A stretch of 64,000 nucleotides of DNA from DLKC01 sp002478885 (GTDB taxonomy: Bacteria > Bacteroidota > Bacteroidia > Chitinophagales > Chitinophagaceae): positions 248,001-312,000 of the forward strand of contig JAXLUI010000002.1 of assembly GCA_046329585.1 (NCBI GenBank), read 5' to 3'. How positions within the stretch are numbered: position 1 is the stretch's first letter; every line of letters begins with the position of its first letter. The notes below the pieces were generated by a model. That model saw nothing but the letters and a program-made list of their open reading frames with translations, ran no database searches and was not told the origin of the DNA. The position numbers and the translations under genes were made by a program. Below are positions 15,692 through 24,071 of this stretch, in pieces.

Positions 15692-16960
15692 TTATGAAAC
15701 AAAAGCCCCGTTGATCATCACCTTATCGATAAGGTTAGCACCGAAGGCGTAGGGAAGATAAGCAATTGACGGGATCGGTTTTGTGAAAATGAGGTTGGCT
15801 TTTTTGCCGCGGGTAATGCTGCCACATTCGTGCTGTACCTGCATGGCATAAGCCCCGTTGATGGTAGCGGCATTGATCGCTTCTTCCGGGAGCATTTTCA
15901 TCTGGATGCAGCTCATCGAAACCACCGTGTTCATGTTGCCCGATGGGGAAGAGCCCGGATTGAAGTCACTGGCCAGCGCAACCGCGCAACCACGCTCCAG
16001 CAATTTTCTTGCAGGCTGGAACTGCATGCGCAGGAAATAGGCAGCAGTGGGTAACAGGGTGCACAAGCCCTGCCAGCCTGACCCTGCCACAGCTGAACCG
16101 GAGAGCAACGCAATCTCTGCTTCGGTAAGTGTTTCAAGATGGTCGAGGGAGAGTGCATTCAGCGCAATGCCCGCTTCTATGGCACCGATGCTGTTGAGCT
16201 GGTTGACATGCAATTTAGGTTGCAGTCCATGCTTTGCACCGGCTTCGCAGATGCGGATCATTTCAGCGGGGCTGAAGAAACCCTGTTCACAAAACACATC
16301 TATAAAATCTGCCAGTCCCTCTTTGGCAATATTGGGCAGCATTTCGTTTATGATCAAACTGATGTACCCTTCATGATCCTGTTTGTAGATTTCGGGGAAT
16401 GCGTGGGCACCCAGGAAGGTAGCTTTCACCGGGATAGGTACCGCCTGTTTGATGCGTTGGATGACCCGGAGCATTTTAAGTTCGCCTTCCAGCGTTAAAC
16501 CATAACCGCTTTTTATTTCGATGGCGCCTGTGCCCAATAATATCAGCTCTTGTAAACGGGCCATGGCGCTGTTAAACAACTCCTTTTCCGATGCCTTGTT
16601 GAGTTTTGCCGCTGAGTTGAGGATACCCCCGCCTTTGGCAGCGATCTCCGCATAGGTCATGCCCCTCAGTTTGTCAACAAATTCTTCTTCCCTGCTGGCG
16701 GCAAAAACAAGGTGTGTATGGCTATCGCACCAGGCAGGTAAAACCGTGGCGTTCCTTGCATCGATGAGCGCCTGTTGCCCGTTGCCGGTTTGCAGCTGCT
16801 GCATTGATCCGTAGTCTTTGATGCGCCCGTCTTCGACAGAGAGCCAGGCATTTTCGATCACGGGTAATGCAGCCAGTGAAGGGCCCCGTAAGATGCCGGG
16901 ATTTTCGTCCAGCCCGGCAAGGCGGCCGATATTGATGATCATCTGACTTTGCATGAACAA
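15692..16960 (-). CDS. hutI: Imidazolonepropionase
   Basis: Encodes 422 residues; starts at 16960 or 16954 are both possible. Amidohydrolase metal ligands are seen in PAWCDSHTHLVFAA (H-x-H, near residue 80), FLGAHAFP, the KLHVNQL segment, and ASDFNPGSSPSGNM. The GGGILNSAAKL and E-x-K-SGYGL parts fit HutI. It hydrolyses imidazolone-5-propionate to formimidoyl-glutamate, the step before HutG. hutH and hutU, for the first two steps, are not in this window. Confidence 0.93.
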   Translation of the reverse strand: MFMQSQMIINIGRLAGLDENPGILRGPSLAALPVIENAWLSVEDGRIKDYGSMQQLQTGNGQQALIDARNATVLPAWCDSHTHLVFAASREEEFVDKLRGMTYAEIAAKGGGILNSAAKLNKASEKELFNSAMARLQELILLGTGAIEIKSGYGLTLEGELKMLRVIQRIKQAVPIPVKATFLGAHAFPEIYKQDHEGYISLIINEMLPNIAKEGLADFIDVFCEQGFFSPAEMIRICEAGAKHGLQPKLHVNQLNSIGAIEAGIALNALSLDHLETLTEAEIALLSGSAVAGSGWQGLCTLLPTAAYFLRMQFQPARKLLERGCAVALASDFNPGSSPSGNMNTVVSMSCIQMKMLPEEAINAATINGAYAMQVQHECGSITRGKKANLIFTKPIPSIAYLPYAFGANLIDKVMINGAFVS

Positions 16961-16979
16961 TATTACAAAACGGATTTGA

Positions 16980-17075
16980 TGTGCCCGTTCAAAAAGATGC
17001 CATGAAAACGGGACTGTGAACCGAGCGTGGCAAGAGGTGATGCCACCGGTACAACAGCCGGTACCAACATTTACA
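16980..17075 (-). repeat. Dispersed repeat, family A-related
   Basis: GATGCCATGAAAACGG begins at 16996 and is followed by CTGTGAACCGAGCGTGGCAAG. Almost the same run occurs at 30325-30361. This subtype has the GATGCCATGAAA module without the GCGTCGCAC core. It lies between hutI and the divergent phospholipase gene. Confidence 0.7.
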
Positions 17076-17156
17076 ACAACCAGGTTAAGGTGTGTATGAC
17101 CGATGCCGGGTAAAAATAATTTTCTCTTAACGTACGATTTGCTTTATTTACAATAC

Positions 17157-19382
17157 ATGAAGCGATGGGTACTATTTATCGGGTGGATGTGTTGTGGTTT
17201 GTTTGTTTGCGCACAGCGACCGAAGATCGCCGTTACACTCAGCGGCGGCGGTGCAAAAGGGCTCGCACATATTGGCATTCTTAAGGCGATAGATTCGGCA
17301 GGGCTTGACGTTAGCTATGTGACGGGCACCAGCATGGGGGCCATCATCGGGGCATTGTATGCGAGTGGTTACAGCGCAGATTCGATAGAAAAGATCGCAC
17401 GCTCTACGGACTGGGACCTTTTGCTGAGCAACTCCGCCTCGCTGCGGTCGCTAAGCATGAATGAAAAAGATGAGTATTACAAATATGCCGTTGAACTTCC
17501 GTGGCAGAACAATGGGTTCAGGCTGCCCAGCGGTTTACTCGAATCGCAGGAACTATGGCTACGGTTTAATGAATACTTCTTTCCCGTTTACCATATCAAA
17601 GACTTCAACAAGCTGTCAAAGGCTTTTAAGTGCGTCGCCACTGACGTTTCGAGCGGAGAGGCTGTCGTGCTCGATTCGGGCGAACTGGTGACCGCTTTAA
17701 GGGCGAGCATGGCCATTCCGTCGGTATTCACCGCTGTGAACTATAATGGCCGGAAATTTATTGATGGCGGCATCGTGCGGAATTTCCCGGTGGTAGATGC
17801 CAAAAACATGGGGGCGGATATGGTGATCGGCAGCAATGTTGCCGGCGGGCTGCTCTCCAAAGAAAAGATCACCAATGTGTTCCAGGTGTTGTTGCAGGTT
17901 GCGTTTTTCCGGGAGAATGAAGACGCGGTGAAGGAAAAAAAGCTGTGTTATGTGTATGTGCAGCATGACCTCGAGAATTTTACGATGGGCAGCTTTGCCT
18001 CTTCAGGCGATATTATCAATGAAGGCGTAAAACTCGGTGACAGCATCTACCCTGCTTTGAAAAAGATGGCAGACTCGATCAATGCCCTTTACGGGCCTCC
18101 CAAAACCAGGAATAATGTGTTGCCGTTCTCCGATTCTGTTTTTATCACCGATTACGAGATACATGGGCTACATAAGACCAATGAGCCTTTTATACTGCAC
18201 CGCATGCAGTTTCAAAAGAACAAGTGGTACAGTGCCGCTTCGCTTAATGAATGCATCCGGCGCGCCTTCGGCACGCGGTATTATAACAAGATCACTTACT
18301 CGCTGCTGCCCGATGCATTGAATGGCTGCAAGATTGTATTTGATGTAGAAGAAAACCCGCTGACCTTTGCCAAGATCGGTATACACTACAATTCTTTTAC
18401 AGGGGTTAGCCTGATCGCCAATCTCACTTCAAGGAATTTTCTTACACCTTATTCCCGCAGCCTTATAACGGTTAACGTTGGCGAGAACCTGCGGATAAGA
18501 GCAGAGCACCTGCAGACCTTTGGCAAGATCAAAACATTTTCGGCCTCTGCCTCCATGCAGGCAGAGACACTCAAGTTTACCACGTATAATAATTTTGCGA
18601 AGGATGGTTTGTATAACAGGGGCTATTTTCTGCTCGACCTGAATGCAAGGGTAACCCTGAAACGAAAGATGCTGTTTGCGTTGGGCACCCGTTTTGAGGC
18701 CTTTCATTACAAGCCGGATATTACTTCGAAGTTTGAGTTCAGGGGCAATAACCATTTGTTTAATTCGTATATCGCCTTTCGTTTAAATACATTGAGCAAC
18801 AGCATTTACCCGAAGCGGGGCACGAAGCTCGACTTTGAGGCAGGCTATGTGTTTTCGCAGGACCCCAACCTGCAGTTTTATTACCAGGGCAACCCGGTAA
18901 CCAATGTGGATTCATTGGGGTTTAGCTTTAATAATTTTATCCGCACCAATTTAAACTACGAGCATTATTACCCGATCAGTTCCAGGCTTACTTTCAGCAC
19001 ACATATTCAGGCAGGGCTTAATTTTAACCAGAAAGAGAGTTACCTGAACAATTATTTTATCGGCGGGCTTAGCCACACTTTCCGCAACCAGGTAACTTTT
19101 TCGGGTTTGCAGGAAGGCACGGTTTCAACGAGCAGCGTGGCTGCCCTGCGGTTTGATTTCCGTTACCAGTTTTATAATAATCTTTACCTGAGTGCCAATG
19201 CCAACGGCGCGTATTATGATTTTGTGGGCAGCAACAAGAACCTGCACAACCCCAATTTTCTCTCCGGTTATGCGTTGACGATGGGTTATAATTTTATCCT
19301 GGGCCCGCTGGAGATCAGCGCGATGTATTGCGACCAGTCAAAGAAACTGTTGCCTTATATCAATCTCGGTATTCCCTTTTAG
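17157..19382 (+). CDS. Patatin-like phospholipase with outer-membrane barrel
   Basis: Encodes 741 residues from the ATG at 17157, which begins a signal peptide (MKRWVLFIGWMCCGLFVCAQ). The patatin domain (about 23-300) has the oxyanion motif SGGGAKGLAH, nucleophile elbow GTSMG and catalytic DGG in FIDGGIVRNFP. A POTRA-like linker and a C-terminal Omp85/BamA-type beta-barrel (about 400-741), rich in alternating aromatic strands and ending in Phe (GIPF), follow. This is the PlpD/type Vd layout: outer membrane, with the lipase domain perhaps surface-exposed or released. Substrate lipids are not known. It is divergent from hutI. Confidence 0.9.
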   Translation: MKRWVLFIGWMCCGLFVCAQRPKIAVTLSGGGAKGLAHIGILKAIDSAGLDVSYVTGTSMGAIIGALYASGYSADSIEKIARSTDWDLLLSNSASLRSLSMNEKDEYYKYAVELPWQNNGFRLPSGLLESQELWLRFNEYFFPVYHIKDFNKLSKAFKCVATDVSSGEAVVLDSGELVTALRASMAIPSVFTAVNYNGRKFIDGGIVRNFPVVDAKNMGADMVIGSNVAGGLLSKEKITNVFQVLLQVAFFRENEDAVKEKKLCYVYVQHDLENFTMGSFASSGDIINEGVKLGDSIYPALKKMADSINALYGPPKTRNNVLPFSDSVFITDYEIHGLHKTNEPFILHRMQFQKNKWYSAASLNECIRRAFGTRYYNKITYSLLPDALNGCKIVFDVEENPLTFAKIGIHYNSFTGVSLIANLTSRNFLTPYSRSLITVNVGENLRIRAEHLQTFGKIKTFSASASMQAETLKFTTYNNFAKDGLYNRGYFLLDLNARVTLKRKMLFALGTRFEAFHYKPDITSKFEFRGNNHLFNSYIAFRLNTLSNSIYPKRGTKLDFEAGYVFSQDPNLQFYYQGNPVTNVDSLGFSFNNFIRTNLNYEHYYPISSRLTFSTHIQAGLNFNQKESYLNNYFIGGLSHTFRNQVTFSGLQEGTVSTSSVAALRFDFRYQFYNNLYLSANANGAYYDFVGSNKNLHNPNFLSGYALTMGYNFILGPLEISAMYCDQSKKLLPYINLGIPF

Positions 19383-19399
19383 CTATTGATTTTTTGTGT

Positions 19400-19480
19400 A
19401 TTTATTATGTACCCGGCTTCAAGATCGCTATTCAGCTTTGGTTGCGTCGCACGCTTGTACTGTTTGTCCGTTGCTGAACA
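19400..19480 (+). repeat. Dispersed intergenic repeat, family A copy
   Basis: A full-length copy: ATGTACCCGGCTTC at about 19407-19420, core GGTTGCGTCGCAC-GCTTGTACTG at 19440-19462, and right part GTCCGTTGCTGAAC. The rest of the 19383-19805 gap holds a short tandem repeat (19657-19712) and otherwise nothing I can name. Confidence 0.75.
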
Positions 19481-19656
19481 AAATATGGATTGACGGGCCA
19501 GCAATACCGAAGCTTGCTGTGTGGGTTTGCATGTGCCCTTTAACAGCCCCTGCGGGTAAAAAAAACAGGCAGATAATGCCCCTGCACACTAAAAAAACGT
19601 ATCTTGATCCACCACTCCCCTATTCTTTTTTACACGCGAATTCCCTATTTTTAAGA

Positions 19657-19712
19657 ACGAAGGATGATCGAAAGATGAACGAAGGATGATCGAAGGATCA
19701 ACGGAGGATGCT
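19657..19712 (+). repeat. Short tandem repeat upstream of the 97-residue gene
   Basis: GAACGAAGGATGATCGAA occurs twice about 20 nt apart (near 19657 and 19677), followed by degenerate units AAGGATCAACGGAGGATG. The purine-rich GGA core is periodic. It lies about 95 bp upstream of the gene at 19806, so it could be part of its leader or a recombination tract. Confidence 0.55.
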
Positions 19713-19805
19713 ATAACCTGACCCTAACCTGGTATTAAGCAGGTATTAGCCATTGTGCAAGGAACCCGGAAGCAAGTATTTACTAAACCCTTATAAACCC
19801 CCTTT

Positions 19806-20099
19806 ATGGCACGCGTTGGAAAAAACTCCCCTTTGAATGATTTAAGCGGACAGCTGGGCAAGCAACTTGTTTTGAAGCAATATGCTGACAAAACGGTGGT
19901 GAGCGCTTATCCTGATATGAGCAAAGTAAAACCTACCGGACTGCAACTAGCAAGGCGCGCCATTTTTGGCGAAGCTGTGGCTTATGCAAAAGCCATCAAT
20001 AACAACCCAACCACAAAGGCCGAATACCTGGAAAAGCTGGCACCGGGACAGACTGTTTATCATTTTGCCATGCAGGAATATTTTACCAATCATCCGTAG
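19806..20099 (+). CDS. Hypothetical protein, 97 residues
   Basis: A small soluble protein with no signal or membrane segment. The opening MARVGKNSPLNDLSGQLGKQLVLKQ and the following DKTVVSAYPDMSK resemble small hypotheticals that occur repeatedly in Chitinophagaceae-like genomes; that resemblance is from memory and not verified. The middle part, QLARRAIFGEAVAYAKAI, is helical and basic. No motif allows a function. It is flanked by a short tandem repeat upstream and family B repeats downstream. Confidence 0.65.
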   Translation: MARVGKNSPLNDLSGQLGKQLVLKQYADKTVVSAYPDMSKVKPTGLQLARRAIFGEAVAYAKAINNNPTTKAEYLEKLAPGQTVYHFAMQEYFTNHP

Positions 20100-20139
20100 G
20101 TTTGGATGTGGGTGAGGTTGGCGATGGATGGTAGTCATT

Positions 20140-20288
20140 GTGCACAGCGAGTGCCACAAAGCAACGCAGCAGGTTGTCTGACACTCGCCTGTGAAGCTGT
20201 TTCGGTTGATTGGACAGCAACCGATAGATCAACGAGGAGGAGCCAGCGATCCACAGTGTTCCCATAGGGTAACACTGTGGGGACAAAA
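20140..20288 (+). repeat. Family B hairpin mosaic block (B4-B1-B3)
   Basis: Three modules in order. B4 has GCGAGTGCCAC...GACACTCGCC arms (about 20147-20189). B1 has CGGTTG...CAACCG (about 20202-20223). B3 has CCACAGTGTT...AACACTGTGG (20251-20280) with trailing GGACA. Each can fold into a hairpin. The block lies between two small genes. Confidence 0.8.
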
Positions 20289-20309
20289 AAGAAAACAAAA
20301 CTAATAGTG

Positions 20310-20489
20310 ATGATACCACCGCCGATACCAAATTTATTGCGAGGAGTTATATTTATTGCTGCAGGACTACTTTATTTAATTGCCGTATTTTTTAAATACC
20401 AGGAAGATATAACACTTGGCATTGTGCTGATAGTACTCGGAATTTTGTTTATAATGGCACCATACTTACGTAAAAGAAAGAAGAAGTGA
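20310..20489 (+). CDS. Small two-helix membrane protein
   Basis: Encodes 59 residues from the ATG at 20310. An in-frame GTG at 20277 falls inside the B3 hairpin and is a less likely start. Two hydrophobic helices, LLRGVIFIAAGLLYLIAVFF and ITLGIVLIVLGILFIMAPYL, are joined by a short polar turn, and the protein ends in RKRKKK, placing the C terminus in the cytoplasm. No family recognised. Composition supports a real membrane peptide. Confidence 0.55.
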   Translation: MIPPPIPNLLRGVIFIAAGLLYLIAVFFKYQEDITLGIVLIVLGILFIMAPYLRKRKKK

Positions 20490-20613
20490 CCAGCAGGTTA
20501 TTTTAACTTAAAGCTATTGTCCCCGGCGTTGTATTTTATGTAGATACTCTTAAGCGATGGTGGGGCCAGTTAACAGGTTTTCATACTTAGACCATTTGGG
20601 GGAGGAAATGAAA

Positions 20614-21561
20614 TTAATGGCCATCCTGTTTGGATAAAAACGCAGATAAAGCCTGTATGTTTTCTGCAGGGTTATCCTGCATCATCATATGCCCAGCATT
20701 TTTTATAACAGCTACATTTGAAGCAGGCGTTAAAGACTGGTAATACTTTGCGGTATTCAACCTTACTTCATCATTATCCCCGATAACATACAAAACAGGT
20801 ATACTTATTTTATGGAGGTCATTTGTTCTGTTATAATTCTTTAAAGTTCCATTCGCAACAAATTCACTTGTTCCCCATAAATGCTCCATTATATTTTGTG
20901 CATTCTGTGAAAATGTAGAATCAAAATCAGCAGATAACGGGTGTTTTCTTGCACCAAAAGTCTGTATATACAGACTCATTGCTGCATCAAATTTGCCAGC
21001 ATCGTTCTGGAGGCCTTTCAAATCGCTTTTTAATACTGCAGCAGTTGAATCGGGCAGTGAGGAAATCAATGTATCAGCATCGGCTGCCCATGCTGTTACA
21101 CTTAAAATAGGGCTGGCAAGTATCAGTGCTTTTATTCCTCCCGGATGTTTAAAATAGTAGTCTGTTGCAAGCATAGAACCCCATGAATGACCATACAAAT
21201 AAAATTCTGTCACGCCTAACTGGTTCAACAATGTCCTCATCTGCTCCACGCATGCATCAACACTCATCAAACCTGTATCAGTGATCCTACCGGAACGACC
21301 ACAACCCAACTGATCGAACATGATCACCTGCCTGTCTTTACCCAGTTCCATCAACGGGTTTAAATAATAACTCGGTGAGCCAGGCCCGCCATGAACTAAA
21401 ACAACCGGGATATTATTGTCCTGCCCGGTAACACGATACCATATTTTTCCACCTGTTACATTCACATACCCTTCCCCATTCACGATTTTATTTTCTTCTT
21501 TATAACTAAAGAGCATAATTGAAAATACCAGTAGCGCAAGTTTCAAGCTTTTTGTACGCAT
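20614..21561 (-). CDS. Alpha/beta hydrolase, proline iminopeptidase-like
   Basis: Encodes 315 residues with an N-terminal hydrophobic segment (about 7-20) that may export it. Family S33 features are clear: oxyanion segment VLVHGGPGSPS (about 53-63), DQLGCGRSG, the nucleophile in GHSWGSM, the aspartate region VIGDNDE and the catalytic histidine in KNAGHMM. HGGPG is characteristic of proline iminopeptidases and related hydrolases. The usual cap-domain substrate specificity cannot be read. It is flanked by repeats on one side only. Confidence 0.88.
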   Translation of the reverse strand: MRTKSLKLALLVFSIMLFSYKEENKIVNGEGYVNVTGGKIWYRVTGQDNNIPVVLVHGGPGSPSYYLNPLMELGKDRQVIMFDQLGCGRSGRITDTGLMSVDACVEQMRTLLNQLGVTEFYLYGHSWGSMLATDYYFKHPGGIKALILASPILSVTAWAADADTLISSLPDSTAAVLKSDLKGLQNDAGKFDAAMSLYIQTFGARKHPLSADFDSTFSQNAQNIMEHLWGTSEFVANGTLKNYNRTNDLHKISIPVLYVIGDNDEVRLNTAKYYQSLTPASNVAVIKNAGHMMMQDNPAENIQALSAFLSKQDGH

Positions 21562-21869
21562 TGTTGGAGATTGTCAGGCTTTATAATAAATGAATGAAAA
21601 AGCTGTATAAATTTATATATAATTTTTTATCATGGAATTATCCGGATATTATTTTAAATGATTTGAAGAAAAACATAATGTTGGCTTAAGATTGCGGAGC
21701 AGGTCTTGTGTTTTTGCGCCTTAAGCCCTCGATTAGTTATACAGCACAAGACCCTTACCCACAAAGCCACGCCTCATTCGTGCGCCAGCGTTTTATACAG
21801 GCGTTTGTAGAGCAGTGAGGTGGACAATAATTAGTAGGTTGAACTGGAGGAAATTAAAAGATAAGTAAC

Positions 21870-22030
21870 GAGCCGGCACAGGTCGGAGACCTGCGCCAGT
21901 ATCAGGCTATCTGACACTCGCCTGGGAAGATAGCGATAGTTTCGGTTGGTGGGGAGGATGTGTTGGAGCGATGCCGCAGCGTCCTTTTCAAGAGACGCTG
22001 CGGAGACAGCAACTCGCCTGGGAAGCATTT
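21870..22030 (+). repeat. Family B hairpin mosaic block (B4 part, B1 part, B2)
   Basis: GGCTATCTGACACTCGCC (half of B4) at 21904-21921 is followed by GTTTCGGTTGGTGGGGAGGA and then B2, CCGCAGCGTC...GACGCTGCGG (21974-22003). A run of about 68 bp, from TCGGTTGG to the end of B2, recurs almost exactly at 23121 and 23443. Positions 21562-21869, between this block and the hydrolase, show nothing I recognise. Confidence 0.8.
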
Positions 22031-22078
22031 GTTTGTGATTTCCTTTCTTGCCCGGCTGTCCCCAGACAGGCGGGTTTG

Positions 22079-22873
22079 CTATGGCCACGAAGGTGGCAGC
22101 AATGTTTTTTGAAGAACCGTTTCTTTTATTTCAGCTCCTTCCAGGCCAACGAAATAGGCATTGCTTTTTTCATTTAGGGATACGACTTCTTTTACTTCTT
22201 CATTCTCAAAATAGATTCCGGCTTTGTCATCACAGGCATAGCCTGGTTTGTATGCCCCACTCTTTATTTTAGACCAGTAAAGTGGTCTCCGCTCTGCCTC
22301 ACCATCATAATGCGGACTATGGCTGGTTTTGATAAGACCTAAACCTTCTACAGTAGTCAGTTTACCCGGGCGGGAGTCTGTACTCCCCTGCTCGAACCAA
22401 CAAAGGGAACCTGCACTCCCGCCGCCCAACACAACCCCTTGCTCATATGCTTTCCGTAATGCAATATCCATACCCTGAGCTTTCCAGATTGCCATCATAT
22501 TCAGCGTATTGCCACCTCCGACAAGGATTGCATCCATGTTGGTAAAAATATCTTCAAACGATTCTTTTTGGCTATAGGAAGAAATAAAAGAGCGTTGCAC
22601 ATAAGGCAATACCGGCAGGCCCGCACAATTTTCAAACCACCTCATAACATAGCCTGCAGCATCGCCTGTTGCCGTTGGCAGAAAACAGATTTTTGGATTT
22701 TCCTTCCCGGTTAACGCGGCAACATATTTTATAAAAGCCCGGTCAAATTCTCCTCCATAAACAAAGAGTTTCCGAACCAATAAAGCTGGATTTTTCGGTA
22801 AATCGTTAACTATAGGCAGAGACAGTACGGGTACTGCCGAAGTGGTTGCTTTTATAAAGTTTCTACGATTCAT
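22079..22873 (-). CDS. Peptidase E-like serine hydrolase (family S51), exported
   Basis: Encodes 264 residues from the ATG at 22873 (another Met lies two codons upstream). The N terminus NRRNFIKATTSAVPVLSLP is a Tat-like signal. The core fits peptidase E/cyanophycinase: KLFVYGGEFDRA, GNTLNMMA, and the nucleophile elbow GGGSAGSLCWFE with the serine near residue 155; SHSPHYDGE could hold the histidine. Peptidase E cleaves N-terminal Asp dipeptides. Cytoplasmic in E. coli, but this protein appears to be exported. Confidence 0.85.
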   Translation of the reverse strand: MNRRNFIKATTSAVPVLSLPIVNDLPKNPALLVRKLFVYGGEFDRAFIKYVAALTGKENPKICFLPTATGDAAGYVMRWFENCAGLPVLPYVQRSFISSYSQKESFEDIFTNMDAILVGGGNTLNMMAIWKAQGMDIALRKAYEQGVVLGGGSAGSLCWFEQGSTDSRPGKLTTVEGLGLIKTSHSPHYDGEAERRPLYWSKIKSGAYKPGYACDDKAGIYFENEEVKEVVSLNEKSNAYFVGLEGAEIKETVLQKTLLPPSWP

Positions 22874-23069
22874 TTTCATTATTTAAAAAGTCATGAATAT
22901 GCACTTTCCGGCAAAATGCGGACAACTTTATTGTGTTTGCCGGTCTTATTGAAGATGATCAATTATTTATGCCAGAAACGATTAATCTCCTTTTTTGGTA
23001 TTGATTTACGGGAAATATAAAACCAAATGCGTATGGTTCCAGTCGGCTGCGTCATTCCTGCTTTTACCT

Positions 23070-23540
23070 GGCGTTCCACAGCGTGCCCTTTGGGTAACGC
23101 CGGGGGGACAAAAGGTAGTTTTGGTTGGTGGGGAGGATGTGTTGGAGCGATGCCGCAGCGTCCTTTTCAAGAGACGCTGCGGATACAGATATTTCGCAGC
23201 AGGTGATGCCTGATTCTTTCACTATGCACGGCGAGCGCCACAAAGCAGTGCACCAGCCTATCTGACACCCGCCCGGTAAGAGGGTATCGAGCCACAGCGT
23301 TCCCTTCGGGTAACACTGTGGGGACAGCGACCGATAGGTCAAATATCTCGCAGCCGGCGATGCCTGATTCTTTATACACGGCGAGTGCCACAAAGCAACG
23401 CACCAGCCTATCTGACACTCGCCTGGGAAGAGAGCGGTAGTTTCGGTTGGTGGGGAGGATGTGTTGGAGCGATGCCGCAGCGTCCTTTTCAAGAGACGCT
23501 GCGGATACAGAAAGGCTATCTGACACCCGCCTGGGAAGCG
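23070..23540 (+). repeat. Large family B mosaic with internal duplication
   Basis: Order: B3-like hairpin, TTGGTTGGTGGGGAGG, B2 (arms 23153-23162 and 23173-23182), B4 (degenerate), B3 (about 23292-23321), B4, then a second TCGGTTGG-B2 run (23443-23510) and a B4 half. The B2 run is an almost exact direct repeat inside the block. A CAGC..GATGCCTGATTCTTT spacer occurs twice here and once near 27930. Open frames across it are artefacts. The remaining 22880-23069 stretch shows nothing else. Confidence 0.85.
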
Positions 23541-23563
23541 AAATCACTAGCACTAATAAGGGT

Positions 23564-23923
23564 TTATTGCTTCTTACTTTCAATCTGTATCCCTTTTTCT
23601 TTCATCAGCATTGAACCATATTCCCGTATTGTTTCAATTACCGGTATTGCTTTCCTGCCTTGTTCCGTAAGACTGTATTCCGTTTTGGGAGGCACGGATG
23701 CATATACTTTTTTTGAGATCAATCCAGTCTCTTCCAGTTCTTTCAATTGCGAGCTTAGTACCTTATGGGTTATATGCGGTAATGTTTTTTTCAACTCGCT
23801 GTAGCGAAGTGTTGCTTTGTTTAACCTCCATAGAATCGGCATTTTCCATGTGCCGCCAATGTACTTCAATGCAAATTCTACAGGGTTATAAAACATTTTA
23901 TGATCGTAAATAAAATCGGGCAT
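23564..23923 (-). CDS. HxlR-family transcriptional regulator
   Basis: Encodes 119 residues from the ATG at 23923 (MPDFIYDHKMFYNPVEFAL); the frame extends to 23962. The winged-helix core is clear: IGGTWKMPILWRL, LRYSELKKTLPHITHKVLSSQLKELEETG and the wing VPPKTEYSLTEQGR. HxlR proteins are dimeric DNA-binding regulators, often responding to electrophile or thiol stress; no conserved N-terminal Cys is visible here. It is divergent from a DJ-1/PfpI gene with a perfect palindrome in the shared intergenic region, so it probably controls both. Confidence 0.92.
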   Translation of the reverse strand: MPDFIYDHKMFYNPVEFALKYIGGTWKMPILWRLNKATLRYSELKKTLPHITHKVLSSQLKELEETGLISKKVYASVPPKTEYSLTEQGRKAIPVIETIREYGSMLMKEKGIQIESKKQ

Positions 23924-23979
23924 TGCAATTTGTTTGGATGGAGAAGTTAATACATCTAACAAAACGCAAACTAATTTGT

Positions 23980-24001
23980 TTACTTACTTCAAAGTAAGTA
24001 A
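23980..24001. promoter_or_regulatory. 22-bp palindromic operator in the HxlR/DJ-1 intergenic region
   Basis: TTACTTACTT at 23980-23989 is the exact inverse complement of AAGTAAGTAA at 23992-24001, with a CA centre. It lies 57 bp before the preferred HxlR start and 71 bp before the DJ-1 gene. ACTTAC-type palindromes fit HxlR dimer sites. Assignment is by symmetry and position. Confidence 0.75.
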
Positions 24002-24071
24002 CTCACTTCTATCACTGCCTCATTGAAACGGCTTACGCCGCCATCAAATTTGTGAGACAAAAAACAAACCT

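Noticed and set aside
13402..16960. Complete histidine-degradation pathway
   Set aside because: Only hutI and hutG are visible; hutH and hutU are not in the window.
23064..23583. Two overlapping minus-strand proteins of about 140 residues
   Set aside because: They lie inside family B repeats and consist of repeated peptides such as SVSAASLEKDAAASLQHIL, which is just translated hairpin DNA.
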